From Taudactylus pleione (taxonomy: Eukaryota > Chordata > Amphibia > Anura > Myobatrachidae), in the NCBI GenBank assembly GCA_031769625.1, contig JAUIMM010000547.1:1612001-1676000 (forward strand): a DNA stretch of 64,000 nt. The letters run 5' to 3'. The position numbers and the translations under genes are program-made. Shown here piece by piece: positions 35,033 to 44,674 of the stretch. The notes under the pieces are model-generated. The model was not told where the DNA came from, did not search any database, and saw only the letters and a program-made list of their open reading frames with translations. Within the stretch, counting starts at the first letter, position 1. Each line of letters opens with the position of its first letter.

Positions 35033-35670
35033 TGGGGAGAGTGATTCAGAGAAGCACAGAAAGCTCTGCTTACCATTTCAATTCTCAAGAAAATTTGCCA
35101 TCTCAGGGTGGCATAATGAGCCTCCTGACAGGAGAAGAGCAGTGAAGACTGCTGTCTCCCTGCCTGCTCCCTGTTCTCCTGCCTCATTCACAGATGCCAG
35201 CCAATCAGATTCGCCCCAGATAGTGATTGATGTGCAGAAGGAGCAGACCAGATAGTCAGCAATCTTCCCTGTATACTGCTATAGGTAGAAGTCACTGACT
35301 TGTATCTATAATATAAAGTTTATATAAACCCACAAGGCCATTGACAGAATGCAGAACCATTTCTGTCCCACCATGCTCCTGTGGCACTGCTCATCTGCCC
35401 CACACTCAGCCCCATCTGTAGAAGAAGTAGATATAGTATCCCAGACATGGAGGCGTGAGTGTGAAGGGTGGCAGCAGCGGCCATATCAGACCATTGTGAT
35501 GCTCCACACAGGGGAGGAGGATTCCACACAGGGAGGAGGATTACACACAGTGGTATAAATTGAAAGTCACATTTTTTATGTAAAAGTTACAAGACACCCT
35601 CACATTCGCTATATGCTACTTCATAAATTCAATGAAAACCTTGTTTCCTACAGTAGCTCAACTGGAAATA

Positions 35671-35861
35671 ATATGAGATATGGTAAGAACTTACCCTTGT
35701 TATCTCTATTTCTACGAAGTCCATAGGGTTCCACAGGATACCTTGGGGTATAGGTGTGACGTCAGTCGCTGGGCACCATAGAGTTAAGCTTTTCAGCCTC
35801 CCAGGATGCACTAGGGTCCCCCTCCTATACCCCGCCCCCGAGCCAAGGCACCTCAGTTAGT
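35671..35861 (-). repeat. DIRS outer extension and inverted terminal repeat (3' side of the element)
   Basis: The outer part GAGATATGGTAAGAACTTAC is complementary to 36052-36071. The inner part, with ACCTTGGGGTATAGGTGTGA and CCCGCCCCCGAGCCAAGG, is complementary to 41451-41585. Confidence 0.92.
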
Positions 35862-36007
35862 TATCAAGCCATAGGCCGGAGGAGGAGAAGGAAGAGAGAG
35901 AAAAAAGATCTGGACACATACAAGAATCACATTCTCACCAGAGGGAGACGGAAAACCGGTGACCAGAGCAAAGCCCATCTGCAGCACAGGTGCGACAGGG
36001 CGGGAGT

Positions 36008-36120
36008 CCTGTGGAACCCTATGGACTTCGTAGAAATAGAGATAACAAGGGTAAGTTCTTACCATATCTCATATTTTCTACTTCAGGGTCCATAGGGTAT
36101 CCACAGGATACCTTGGGGAT
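36008..36120 (-). repeat. DIRS internal complementary region
   Basis: 36008-36071 is the exact reverse complement of 35671-35734 by eye. From 36072 on, TTTTCTACTTCAGGGTCCAT to ACCTTGGGG is the reverse complement of the opposite outer end at about 41553-41601. The two outer ends meet here head to head, as required for the circular replication model of DIRS elements. Confidence 0.93.
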
Positions 36121-36138
36121 GTCCCAAAGCAGTATCCT

Positions 36139-37953
36139 TTAAGGGTGGGGACGCTCCTGTGCAGAAAGGAGAATCCGCCGTCCGAAGGAAGCATCCTGAG
36201 AGGCGAAGGTGTCAAACCTGTAATACCTCACGAAGGTATGGACAGAGGACCACGTAGCAGCCTTGCAGATCTGAACTGCCGAGGCACCACATCGAGCTGC
36301 CCATGAAGGACCCACAGACCTAGTGGAATGAGCCTTCAGAGAAGGAGGGACCGGTAGGCCTTCATGAAGATAAGCTTCAGAAATAGCCATACGGATCCAG
36401 GCTGTCAAAGTTTGCTTTGAAGCAGGCCAACCCTTTTTACGGAAGCCATAGAGGACAAACAAAGCGTCCGACTTCCTAAACGAAGAAGTGCGGTCAACAT
36501 AAGTCTTTAAGGCCCGCACAACATCCAAAGAGGCCTCACCCACGGAAAGACCCGGTGAGTTAAAGGCCGGAACAACTATTTCCTCGTTAACATGAAACTG
36601 GGAAACAACTTTGGGAAGAAACTCGGGCCGAGTGCGGAGCACTGCCCTGTTCCCATGAAAAACCAAGAAAGGGGGTCTACAAGAAAGAGCCCCTAACTCA
36701 GAAACACGTCTGGCCGAAGCAATGGCCAGAAGGAAAACAGTCTTAGCTGTTAGCCATTTAAGATCCACTGAGCCCAGTGGTTCAAACGGCGGTCCTTGGA
36801 GAGCCCTCAGGACCACAGCCAAATCCCAAGGCGCCACAGGTGGAACAAAGGGCGGCTGAATGCGGAGAACACCTTGCATAAAGGTGCGCACATCCGGGAT
36901 TGTAGCAATCCTACGATGAAACCAGACAGATAGGGCCGAAACTTGTACCTTCAAAGAAGCAAGGCGAAGCCCATGATCTAGTCCCGCTTGCAGGAAGGTG
37001 AGAATCCGAGACAGACGAAACTCCCGCGGTGCATAACCTCTCGGTCGACACCACTGGAAGAACGTATGCCACACGCAATGGTACATCCTCGCGGAAGACG
37101 GTTTCCGAGCTCGTAACATGGTACGCACCACAGAGCTGGAAAACCCCCGGGACCTCAGCATGGCCGTCTCAACAGCCACGCCGTCAAAGACAGCCAAGTC
37201 AGGTCCGGGTGAAGGCAAGGACCCTGAGACAGAAGGTCCGGTCGTAGCGGCAACCGCAGAGGACTGTCCACGGACAGACCCTGAAGGTCTGAGAACCAGT
37301 GCCGTCTGGGCCACGCGGGAGCTATCAACAGGAGCGTCCCTCCTTCCTGTTTGAATTTCCAGATTACCCGTGGAAGAAGGGAGACCGGAGGGAACAGGTA
37401 TGCGAACCGGAACGTCCACCGGACGGACAGAGCATCCACCAGAGACGCCCCTTCGTCTCTTGTGCGAGACCCGTACACCGGCAACTTGTTGTTGTGCCGG
37501 GACGCCATGAGGTCGATTTCTGGAAGACCCCACCTGTCCACCAGTAGTTGAAAAACGTCCGGGTGCAGGGACCATTCCCCCGGATGAACGTCCTGGCAAC
37601 TTAGAAAGTCCGCCTCCCAATTTAGCACTCCCGGGATGAAGACCGCTGATATGGCCGGAAGATTGCGCTCCGCCCAAACCAGGATCCGAGAGACCTCTAC
37701 GAGAGCCGCCCGACTGCGAGTTCCTCCTTGCCTGTTTATGTAGGCCACGGTGGTAGCGTTGTCCGACTGGACCTGCACCGGGTGACCCTGGAGAAACCGC
37801 TGTGCCTGCTGGAGAGCATTGAAGACCGCACGGAGTTCCAAGATATTTATTGGAAGCTCCGCTTCTGTCGGCGTCCACCTGCCCTGGAACAAGTGTGGAC
37901 CCGAAACTGCTCCCCAGCCCCGAAGACTGGCGTCCGTTGTCAACAGGACCCAA
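36139..37953 (-). CDS. DIRS tyrosine recombinase (phage-integrase fold)
   Basis: The open frame is 604 codons, but roughly the first 270 overlap the RT ORF in another frame and show no domain, so the real protein probably starts further in. The core-binding domain begins near LRSRGFSSSVVRTMLRARK and SARMYHCVWHTFFQWC. The catalytic domain carries the R-H-R-Y tetrad: Arg in ASARRVSELGALSC, His and Arg in AHSTRSVGPSWAARCG, and the nucleophile Tyr most likely in HTFVRYYRFD near the C-terminus. It should join the circular DNA copy to the chromosome by strand exchange. The frame is intact to its stop at 36139. The decayed relative is at 9250-10690. Confidence 0.93.
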   Translation of the reverse strand: MGPVDNGRQSSGLGSSFGSTLVPGQVDADRSGASNKYLGTPCGLQCSPAGTAVSPGSPGAGPVGQRYHRGLHKQARRNSQSGGSRRGLSDPGLGGAQSSGHISGLHPGSAKLGGGLSKLPGRSSGGMVPAPGRFSTTGGQVGSSRNRPHGVPAQQQVAGVRVSHKRRRGVSGGCSVRPVDVPVRIPVPSGLPSSTGNLEIQTGRRDAPVDSSRVAQTALVLRPSGSVRGQSSAVAATTGPSVSGSLPSPGPDLAVFDGVAVETAMLRSRGFSSSVVRTMLRARKPSSARMYHCVWHTFFQWCRPRGYAPREFRLSRILTFLQAGLDHGLRLASLKVQVSALSVWFHRRIATIPDVRTFMQGVLRIQPPFVPPVAPWDLAVVLRALQGPPFEPLGSVDLKWLTAKTVFLLAIASARRVSELGALSCRPPFLVFHGNRAVLRTRPEFLPKVVSQFHVNEEIVVPAFNSPGLSVGEASLDVVRALKTYVDRTSSFRKSDALFVLYGFRKKGWPASKQTLTAWIRMAISEAYLHEGLPVPPSLKAHSTRSVGPSWAARCGASAVQICKAATWSSVHTFVRYYRFDTFASQDASFGRRILLSAQERPHP

Positions 37954-39281
37954 TTTGGAACCCAGAACGGACGTCCCTTGTTAAGGTGGGTCGTCTGTAA
38001 CCACCACGCAAGGGACAGGCGAACCTCCGGGGTGAGCACAATCGTCTGGGACTTCAGAGACTGAGGCAGCCCGTTCCACTTGGACATGATCAGGTGCTGC
38101 AGAGGTCTGGAGTGAAACTGGGTGTATTCCACCATGTCGAACACCGACACCATGGAGCCCAGTAACCTCATCGCCGAGTGTAAGGACACCCGGCGGCTGT
38201 GCAGACAACTGCGCACCCTTGACTGTAAAGCAGAGATCTTGTCCTCCGTCACGAAGATCCTTTGCTGTCCCGAGTCCAATAAGGCTCCAAGATGCAGAAT
38301 CCTCCGAGACGGGATTAGAGTGGACTTCTGCCAGTTGATTAGCCAGCCGTGCCGTTGCAGCAGTGCAATGGTCAGGTCCAAGTGGCGTAACAGGAGCTCT
38401 GGAGATCCTGCCACCAATAACAGGTCGTCCAAATACGGCAACATGCGGACTCCCTGCAGCCGCAGAGAAGCCGCCATGACCGCCATCACCTTGGTGAAAA
38501 CACGTGGTGCTGTCGCCAGGCCAAAAGGTAACGCCCGAAACTGGAAGTGGTCGCTGCGGATTGCAAACCTGAGGAACTGTTGATGGCGCAAAAGAATAGG
38601 GACATGCAGGTAAGCGTCCTGTATGTCCAATGACACCATGTAGTCCCCAGGTTCCAGCACCAGAATGATGGACCGTAGGGTCTCCATCCGAAACTTCGGG
38701 ACCCGCAAAGACTTGTTGAGTGCTTTGAGGTTGAGAATCGGACGATATGACCCATTGGGTTTCTGTACCAAAAATAGATTTGAATAGAAACCCTGGCCCC
38801 TCTGGGAGAATGGAACAGGCACTATAACTCCAGCCTGGAGCATAGTGTGCAATACCTTCCACAGCTCCGTAGCCTTGTTCCGGTCTGATGGTAGACCCGT
38901 GGTGAAGAATCGAGCCGGGGGTCTGTGCCGGAAGGAGAGGGCGTATCCGTGGGAAACCACCTCCAGAACCCAAGTGTCTGTCGTAGTGGTCGACCAACAC
39001 TGGGCGAACTGTAGCAGGCGGCCTCCCATCCTGGGTTCCCCCAAAGGGAGGCCCGGACCGTCAGGCCACAGGCTTGTCATCTGGCTTGGGGGCCGGATGT
39101 CTGGTACTCCATGCCTGCTTCCGGGGCTTGGCCGATTTCTTAGGACCAGCCTGTCGAGGAAATGACTGTGGTTTGGGCCTGCCCTGGGCCCTAGATGACC
39201 GAAAGGACGATGGTCCAGAACCAGAAGGAGCAGCGGCCGATGGGAGACAAGCCGATTTGGCTGCCGCCAGCGTGGCCACAA
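37155..39281 (-). CDS. DIRS reverse transcriptase, RNase H and DAM-like domain
   Basis: A single intact frame of 708 codons that overlaps both neighbouring ORFs. The RT domain lies at about residues 130-330: LVQKPNGSYRPILNLKALN, DYMVSLDIQDAYLHVPI with the first Asp, FRALPFGLATAPRVFTKVM, and YLDDLLLVAG with the catalytic Asp pair. RNase H follows at about 410-530: LTTDASLRGWG, ELRAV and QSDNATTVAYINRQGG supply the acidic residues. The C-terminal part has IDLMASRHNNKLPVYG and YLFPPVSLLPRVI, the region related to phage N6-adenine methylases in DIRS elements; whether it methylates is unknown. The first ~60 residues overlap the gag ORF and may not be translated from 39281. Confidence 0.95.
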   Translation of the reverse strand: MWPRWRQPNRLVSHRPLLLLVLDHRPFGHLGPRAGPNHSHFLDRLVLRNRPSPGSRHGVPDIRPPSQMTSLWPDGPGLPLGEPRMGGRLLQFAQCWSTTTTDTWVLEVVSHGYALSFRHRPPARFFTTGLPSDRNKATELWKVLHTMLQAGVIVPVPFSQRGQGFYSNLFLVQKPNGSYRPILNLKALNKSLRVPKFRMETLRSIILVLEPGDYMVSLDIQDAYLHVPILLRHQQFLRFAIRSDHFQFRALPFGLATAPRVFTKVMAVMAASLRLQGVRMLPYLDDLLLVAGSPELLLRHLDLTIALLQRHGWLINWQKSTLIPSRRILHLGALLDSGQQRIFVTEDKISALQSRVRSCLHSRRVSLHSAMRLLGSMVSVFDMVEYTQFHSRPLQHLIMSKWNGLPQSLKSQTIVLTPEVRLSLAWWLQTTHLNKGRPFWVPNWVLLTTDASLRGWGAVSGPHLFQGRWTPTEAELPINILELRAVFNALQQAQRFLQGHPVQVQSDNATTVAYINRQGGTRSRAALVEVSRILVWAERNLPAISAVFIPGVLNWEADFLSCQDVHPGEWSLHPDVFQLLVDRWGLPEIDLMASRHNNKLPVYGSRTRDEGASLVDALSVRWTFRFAYLFPPVSLLPRVIWKFKQEGGTLLLIAPAWPRRHWFSDLQGLSVDSPLRLPLRPDLLSQGPCLHPDLTWLSLTAWLLRRPC

Positions 39282-40523
39282 TCCAATCCAGATCCGGACC
39301 GAAGAGAACTTCTCCGGTAAACGGCAACGCCTCCAGACCCTTTTTGGAATCTGCGTCCGCCTTCCAGGATCGCAGCCACAAGGTGCGACGAGCAGCTACC
39401 GCTGCTGAAGAAATCCTAGACACCAGAGTACTAATGTCTAGGGCTGCCTCGTTGATGTAGGTGGCCGAATCACGGAGATTGCCAATCAACTCCGCCTGTT
39501 CGGCCGGACAGTCGGAATCAAAAGAAGCCTCTAATAAATCCGCCCAGCGCTCCATCGCTCTGGCAACCCAGCAAATGGCCATAGCCGGCCGTGCTGCCCC
39601 CCCCCCGCAAGGGAATAAGCGGACTTCAGGCAGATTTCCACCTTGCGGTCCGTAGCATCCTTAAGGGAGGACATGGATGGCATCGGCAATGTGGCACTAC
39701 GGACAAGACGGGTCACGTGAGAATCCACCTGTGGAGGGGATTCCCACTTTGCAAAATAATTATCCGCGAATGGATAAGCCACCGCCAGGCGTCTCTGCGG
39801 CTGGTATCTTTTGCCAGGCTGTTTCCACGCCTCCTCTAAATGGTCCACCAACTGACCCGAAAGAGGAAAGACTGTGGCATCGCCCTTCACATCCTTGAAA
39901 AAGGCATACTTAGATTTAGCCGCTGGGGGAACTTCGTCCTCAATCACCAAGGCTGTGCGGACCGCCCGAATAAGTCCAGGAATATATACCTTGGACTTAG
40001 CATCAGCGTCCTTAGTATGGAGAGGTTCCTGATCGTAAGGATCCAGAATCTCCCCATCATCAGACGTCCCCTCGTCATCCTCATAAGGAGCCGACAGAGA
40101 CGCCACCGGCCGTTTATGCGGCCGCATCACAGACTCCCCTTGCAACACATCCGACAAGTGCTGTACAGAACTCGTCAGGGAGTTAACCCAAGCTGGCTCC
40201 TGAGAAACTGGGAGCGGGGAAATAGGGAGACTGTGGGGTACCACCAATTGTCGTGGAAAACCCTGCATGGGTGACGACACCACTGACTGCTGGGATAAAC
40301 CCATCGGTGTAAACGCGGGCTGCGGAGCTAACTGGCCCACTAAGGCTGTAAGCGCCTGAGCGAAACAAGCCCAGGGCGGCTCCTGTACCGGTGCTGTAAC
40401 CGTAAGAGGCCGCGCCATGGACAAACACTGCCGGCAGAGGCCCTCCGCGCTACCCTCCCCCTCCGCTAACGGTACTTTACACGTAGTACACTGTAGCCGG
40501 AGGGGAAAATCACTTTCGGACAT
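39061..40523 (-). pseudogene. DIRS gag-like ORF, frameshifted at a homopolymer
   Basis: The start MSESDFPLRLQCTTCKVPL at 40523 opens a 330-codon frame with a CxxC...CxxC pair (CTTCKVPL and GLCRQCLS), possibly a small zinc-binding region, then a Pro-rich middle and an acidic stretch (YEDDEGTSDDGE). The frame runs into nonsense after SLAGGG at a run of ten C (39597-39606). The family sequence resumes in another frame as MAICWVARAMERWADLLE at 39582 and ends at 39061 with a basic, Ser/Pro-rich tail. The 449-codon homologue at 47120-48469 is continuous, so one indel in the run explains the break; an assembly error there is possible. Confidence 0.88.
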
Positions 40524-41450
40524 GATGGCACCACGTATGTGACCTCTCTCACCAATTATAACTTAAATAGGCGAGAGACCACCCTGCAGCACCGCACCGC
40601 AAGGGCTTAGCAGAAAGAACAGGGACAGTAATAAAGCTGACAGTTTAGAGAAAAGTTACAGGCAGCAGCGCTAGCACAGTCACATACAATGCAAAGAAAA
40701 TCAATTCCTGCACTAACAGCGCTGATCACTGAACTACGCAGACACAGGGCCTGGTAGGACATAGCGCTGCATACACAGACCTGACCACAGCGGAGGAGAG
40801 GTATGCGGGGGGACCCAGACCACGATGCTTCCGTCCAGCGCTTCCAGCAGCGTTCACCATGCGTTCTGGAGAAGATGGCCGCCGAGGAGCAGAGAGGAGG
40901 CTGGCCTGGGGGAGGAGCGCTGCCACAGGACCAGTCGGCAGCATGCAGAGAGGGCTGTGTGCAGCGGGGGAGGCGCCGGCTGTGAGACAGGGAAGGCGCG
41001 CTCCCCTGGCATGCATTTAATCCCTGGGACGCCGCAGCGCTACTGCTCTGCTGCGGTCCGCTGTCCCAGGGGGTAGTGGAAAGCGCAGGTTGGTCGCCTG
41101 GCTCCACGCTGCAGCCTGTCCCCAGGGAGCCACCTGCCTGGGGACTTAGGACCATGTGACCAGCGGGGACCCACCGCGGGACCCCGCTGCTTACCTTTGT
41201 CCCCCTTGGATCCGGCCATGGTCCGGAACATCTGGGGTCACCGCTAGCTGTGACCCCAGATGCTCACCAGCATCCCCGGATCGGTACCGGCGTTCTGGTA
41301 CAGGCGGGGGTGTAGGGAAGACAGCATGGACGTCAGGACTGACTGTCCATGCTGTACATCCAGATGTGCAGCCACAGCTGCACTGAAGAAAGCTTCAGGG
41401 GCTCTTCTAGCCCCCACTCCGACAGGTGCACCCGACACCAAACTAAACTG
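40524..41450 (-). other. 5' leader of the DIRS element
   Basis: GC-rich, non-coding sequence between the right terminal repeat and the gag-like start codon. It should contain the element's promoter, but I see no certain motif. The long open frames on both strands here reflect GC content. Confidence 0.6.
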
Positions 41451-41602
41451 AGGTGCCTTGGCTCGGGGGCGGGGTATAGGAGGGGGACCCTAGTGCATCC
41501 TGGGAGGCTGAAAAGCTTAACTCTATGGTGCCCAGCGACTGACGTCACACCTATACCCCAAGGTATCCTGTGGATACCCTATGGACCCTGAAGTAGAAAA
41601 TA
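41451..41602 (-). repeat. DIRS inverted terminal repeat (5' side of the element)
   Basis: CTGAGGTGCCTTGGCTCGGG to ACCTATACCCCAAGGTATCC mirrors the repeat at 35721-35861. The outer CCCTGAAGTAGAAAATA extension is found again, reversed, in the internal complementary region. Confidence 0.92.
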
Positions 41603-41839
41603 AAACTGCAGTAATAAGTACAGGCTGACGGGGAGAGCATGCAAACAGCCAATCAGAAGCGGCTAGTTTCACCATCTACATTGTCACCATCATCATCATC
41701 ATCAGCACATCCTATCTATCTATAGATGGCATTGCCCACCAGATCCAGGCTCTGGAAATCAACGCATTCCAGAACTTGGTACATATGGGAATGCAGCCAA
41801 ACTCAGAAAAAGCATTGTTAAGGAGCATATCCACTTGCC

Positions 41840-42130
41840 GACTATGAAGGACAGAACGATAACGTTATCGTTCAGTCATTCATTATACTGTGCAGTGCCC
41901 ACACTGAACAATATGTCGTTCAGTGCAGGCACCCTCCCTCATGCTCAACCTGACGATATCGTTGCTCATTGTTCGGGCAAGGAGCGATCCGACAAAGACC
42001 AGCGGGGGCGCGCATCGTTGGTCATTGCGGGCATATCCACTGCACCATTAATGAACGACTGTACGATAATGATGTCGTTATCCATCAATCGTCCTTTTAT
42101 ATCGGCAAGTGGATACCCGGCTTTAGGGAG
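41840..42130. mobile_element. Palindromic MITE with CGATAAC/CGTTATC motifs
   Basis: CACTTGCCGACTATGAAGGAC and CCTTTTATATCGGCAAGTGG are imperfect inverted ends. ACGATAACGTTATCGT near the left is itself a perfect palindrome, and TACGATAATGATGTCGTTAT occurs near the right. Confidence 0.7.
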
Positions 42131-42478
42131 ATTGCTACTAATTCAGGAAGTCTCCCTGATAATCAGGGAGAGTTGGCAAGTGTGATTTTGGTACACACAG
42201 GTGAAGGAGTACCTTAATAGTCATGTGCGATGTGTATATAGATCTAGATCAGCATAGATGAGATAGATAGACAACGAGAGACAGTGCTGCCTTGTACAGT
42301 CATGGGCAAAACCTTATATGCCTGATGGTGACTGTGCCACTTCTAGCCCACAAACCTCATACTTGGAGGGAATTAAGGATTGCTGTTCATTACTGATTGA
42401 GCCAGCAGAGCTCCAGAAGCTGAGGTCAGTGTCATTTCCTATCTGACCTACAATAGCAGTCAGGTAATAACAGCCCAT

Positions 42479-42479
<1 letters not shown>

Positions 42480-42514
<35 letters not shown>
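42480..42514. repeat. TA microsatellite
   Basis: About 17 uninterrupted TA dinucleotides. Confidence 0.92.
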
Positions 42515-42521
<7 letters not shown>

Positions 42522-42918
42522 GAAAGTGGTCAGCTTCAGTTTGGCTCTGCTTCAACACTATACAGATGACAATATAAGGCACTTTTATTTAGTAAATTCA
42601 AAAATCTTTTTTTTCCCCAACAAAGACAGCTTTTAAAAGCCATACATAGGATGAATACATTTATTTTTCTTAAACCCTTTTTTTATATTAGTTAAATCCG
42701 AATGATTGAAATTAAAAAATCAATACAGAAAACCAAAGTAGAACATGGATAGTTAAAAGGGATCCCATTGATAAATCTTATCATAAAATGCTCTGGAAAC
42801 GTCTACAACAAGGATACAAATGTTAGTCTGTTGTATCATAGAGCATTTAGAATATATGCTCTGTAGAAATCCTATTTGGAAGAATGAAAACTGATCAGCA
42901 CAGAGGAGGACACACAGG

Positions 42919-43332
42919 CACACCTGTACACACAGTGGGGGGTGCTCTGCTCTAGGATACACTCACACCTGTACACACAGTGGAAGGTGCTCTGCTCTAG
43001 GACAACAGATACACCTGTACACACAGTGGGGGGTGCTCTACTCTAGGATACACTCACACCTGTACACACAGTGGAAGGTGCTCTGCTCTAGGATACAGAC
43101 ACACCTGTACACACAGTGGGGGGTGCTCTACTCTAGGATACACTCACACCTGTACACACAGTGGGGGGTGCTCTGCTCTAGGATACAGACACACCTGTAC
43201 ACACAGTGGGGGTGCTCTGCTCTAGGATACACTCACACCTGTACACACAGTGGGAGGTGCTCTGCTCTAGGATACACTCACACCTGTACACACAGTGGGA
43301 GGTGCTCTGCTCTAGGATACAGACACACCTGG
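42919..43332. repeat. 45-bp minisatellite, about nine units
   Basis: Unit: CACACCTGTACACACAGTGG, then GGGGTGCTCTGCTCTAGGAT, then ACACT or ACAGA. Two unit types (ending ACACT or ACAGAC) alternate for part of the array. GGG/GAA/GAG variants mark individual units. Period 45 is a multiple of three, which explains the open frame at 43033-43356. Confidence 0.93.
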
Positions 43333-44187
43333 CAGGGGGTATTACCCAGCAGCTGAAGTAACAGTCACTGAGAGGTGAGTTCTGATTCTGGATCTATCTC
43401 CAGTAGAGCAGCTGCCTTTATCTCATTACTCCTCTTCTGGCTGGGATCTCACAGGACAGCAGGTAAGGGAAGGCTGTGATTGATGCAGCCCGGAAAGATG
43501 AAAAGGTTGTTCCCCGAGGCTTTGAATTTATTTTCTGTCATTGTGTTGGAGTCTAGTGGTTTGGTTATATTCTAACTTCCAGGCTGGGACTGCATTGTGT
43601 TTCGTGTATGTCCCTCCTACTCCCGTGTAGCCCCATATAGAATAATATATATTTTAAAGTAGTGTTTGGTAGCTGCATTTAGCTGTGTTCATTCATGTCA
43701 ATGTCCTACTTTACCTCTCGCTAAAGACCTGGTATGCAAACTTTATTGTATAACTTCAGAGTATATTCGGATAGGGGATGATTTGATTGTTTCCTATTGG
43801 TAGTTACTGCCATGATCCCTATTCGTAACTTGCTAGAAGTTTGAGCTTTTGTTCCCATAGGTATGTGCATGGTGCAGGCAGGGGTGTTCCCAGCGTTCTT
43901 TGTACACTGTCTTTGTTACATCTGATGTGCAGTGTGACAGTAGTAAGTGTCTGTCTGCCTGGTATAGGGCTATCTATGTACAGTACTTATCCGTCCGCAC
44001 CTTTGTGTCCCCTCTGCACATGCAGCTCGTCCGCCTATTTCCTGGTTGTATGGAGGCAGTACAGGTGTCATGTGCCTCACCTGCCCCAGGGAACTCTGTA
44101 ATACTACTGTGTGATCAATGTGCATCAGATAGGTTCTGGTATATTGTAATGTTTTATCATTCCTGAGAGTGAGAAATATGTCAGACA

Positions 44188-44386
44188 CTCCAACATGACC
44201 CGTTCCATTAGGTACAAAATGCTCTGTTCCTGGACTTACCTCTTAGTTTATGATTGCAGACACCTGTGCTGAAACACCTGTCTCATCAAGTATCTAATTC
44301 AACACATGTGACTGCAATCATACATTAGGTGGTAAATCCAGGAGCAGAGTTGTTTTCTGTACCTAATGGAACGGGTCATGTTGGAG
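44188..44386. mobile_element. 199-bp MITE with about 28-bp inverted ends
   Basis: CTCCAACATGACCCGTTCCA...TTAGGTAC is answered by GTACCTAA...TGGAACGGGTCATGTTGGAG with no mismatch over the outer 28 bases. CTGGACTTACC and GGTAAATCCAG pair further in. The clean ends suggest a recent insertion. Confidence 0.85.
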
Positions 44387-44397
44387 GGTAGGATATG

Positions 44398-44650
44398 TTA
44401 TGGGCCCCATACATCTGCGACGGATTGCCGCGATGCTGCAACCCGGCATCGCAGGATCGCAGAAACCCAACATGTTGGATTTTGACGGTCGCAATCAAAA
44501 AATGATCTTCAAATCAGGGACATGTAACAAGTCAAATGTCAGTGATTCGGCGATGGATCGCTGAACATCGAAGGTGGATCGTAAATTTCCGATGGGCGAT
44601 CGTAAATTTCCGATCGCGACCATCCATCACAGATGTATGGGCACTTTAAC
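44398..44650. mobile_element. MITE-like repeat with CGATCGTAAATTTCCGAT motifs
   Basis: GGGCCCCATACATCTGCGA on the left and CACAGATGTATGGGCAC on the right are inverted. GATCGTAAATTTCCGAT occurs twice. It lies between two other elements with only a few bases between them. Confidence 0.72.
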
Positions 44651-44674
44651 ATCTGAACTTTTATGGATACATTC

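Larger units (their letters stand above)
35671..41602 (-). mobile_element. DIRS tyrosine-recombinase retrotransposon, nearly complete
   Basis: A 5.9-kb element on the minus strand with the full DIRS layout: inverted terminal repeats (35721-35861 and 41451-41585) with unequal outer extensions, an internal complementary region (36008-36120) that joins the complements of the two outer extensions, a gag-like ORF, an RT/RNase H/DAM-like ORF, and an overlapping tyrosine recombinase ORF. DIRS elements integrate by recombinase without target duplication, and none is seen. The only clear lesion is a frameshift in the gag-like ORF at a C10 run. It is probably recent compared with the copy at 3563-11180. 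Confidence 0.96.

Noticed and set aside
36139..37953. Prophage integrase or bacterial insertion
   Set aside because: The recombinase sits in a DIRS element with RT, inverted terminal repeats and an internal complementary region, surrounded by vertebrate exons.
37029..40274. Plus-strand ORFs across the DIRS element
   Set aside because: They are antisense shadows of the gag-like, RT and recombinase frames and have no similarity to known proteins.
42919..43332. CRISPR-like array or a coding repeat (LYTQWG-type peptide)
   Set aside because: Units are contiguous without spacers, the DNA is eukaryotic, and the open frame follows from a period divisible by three.
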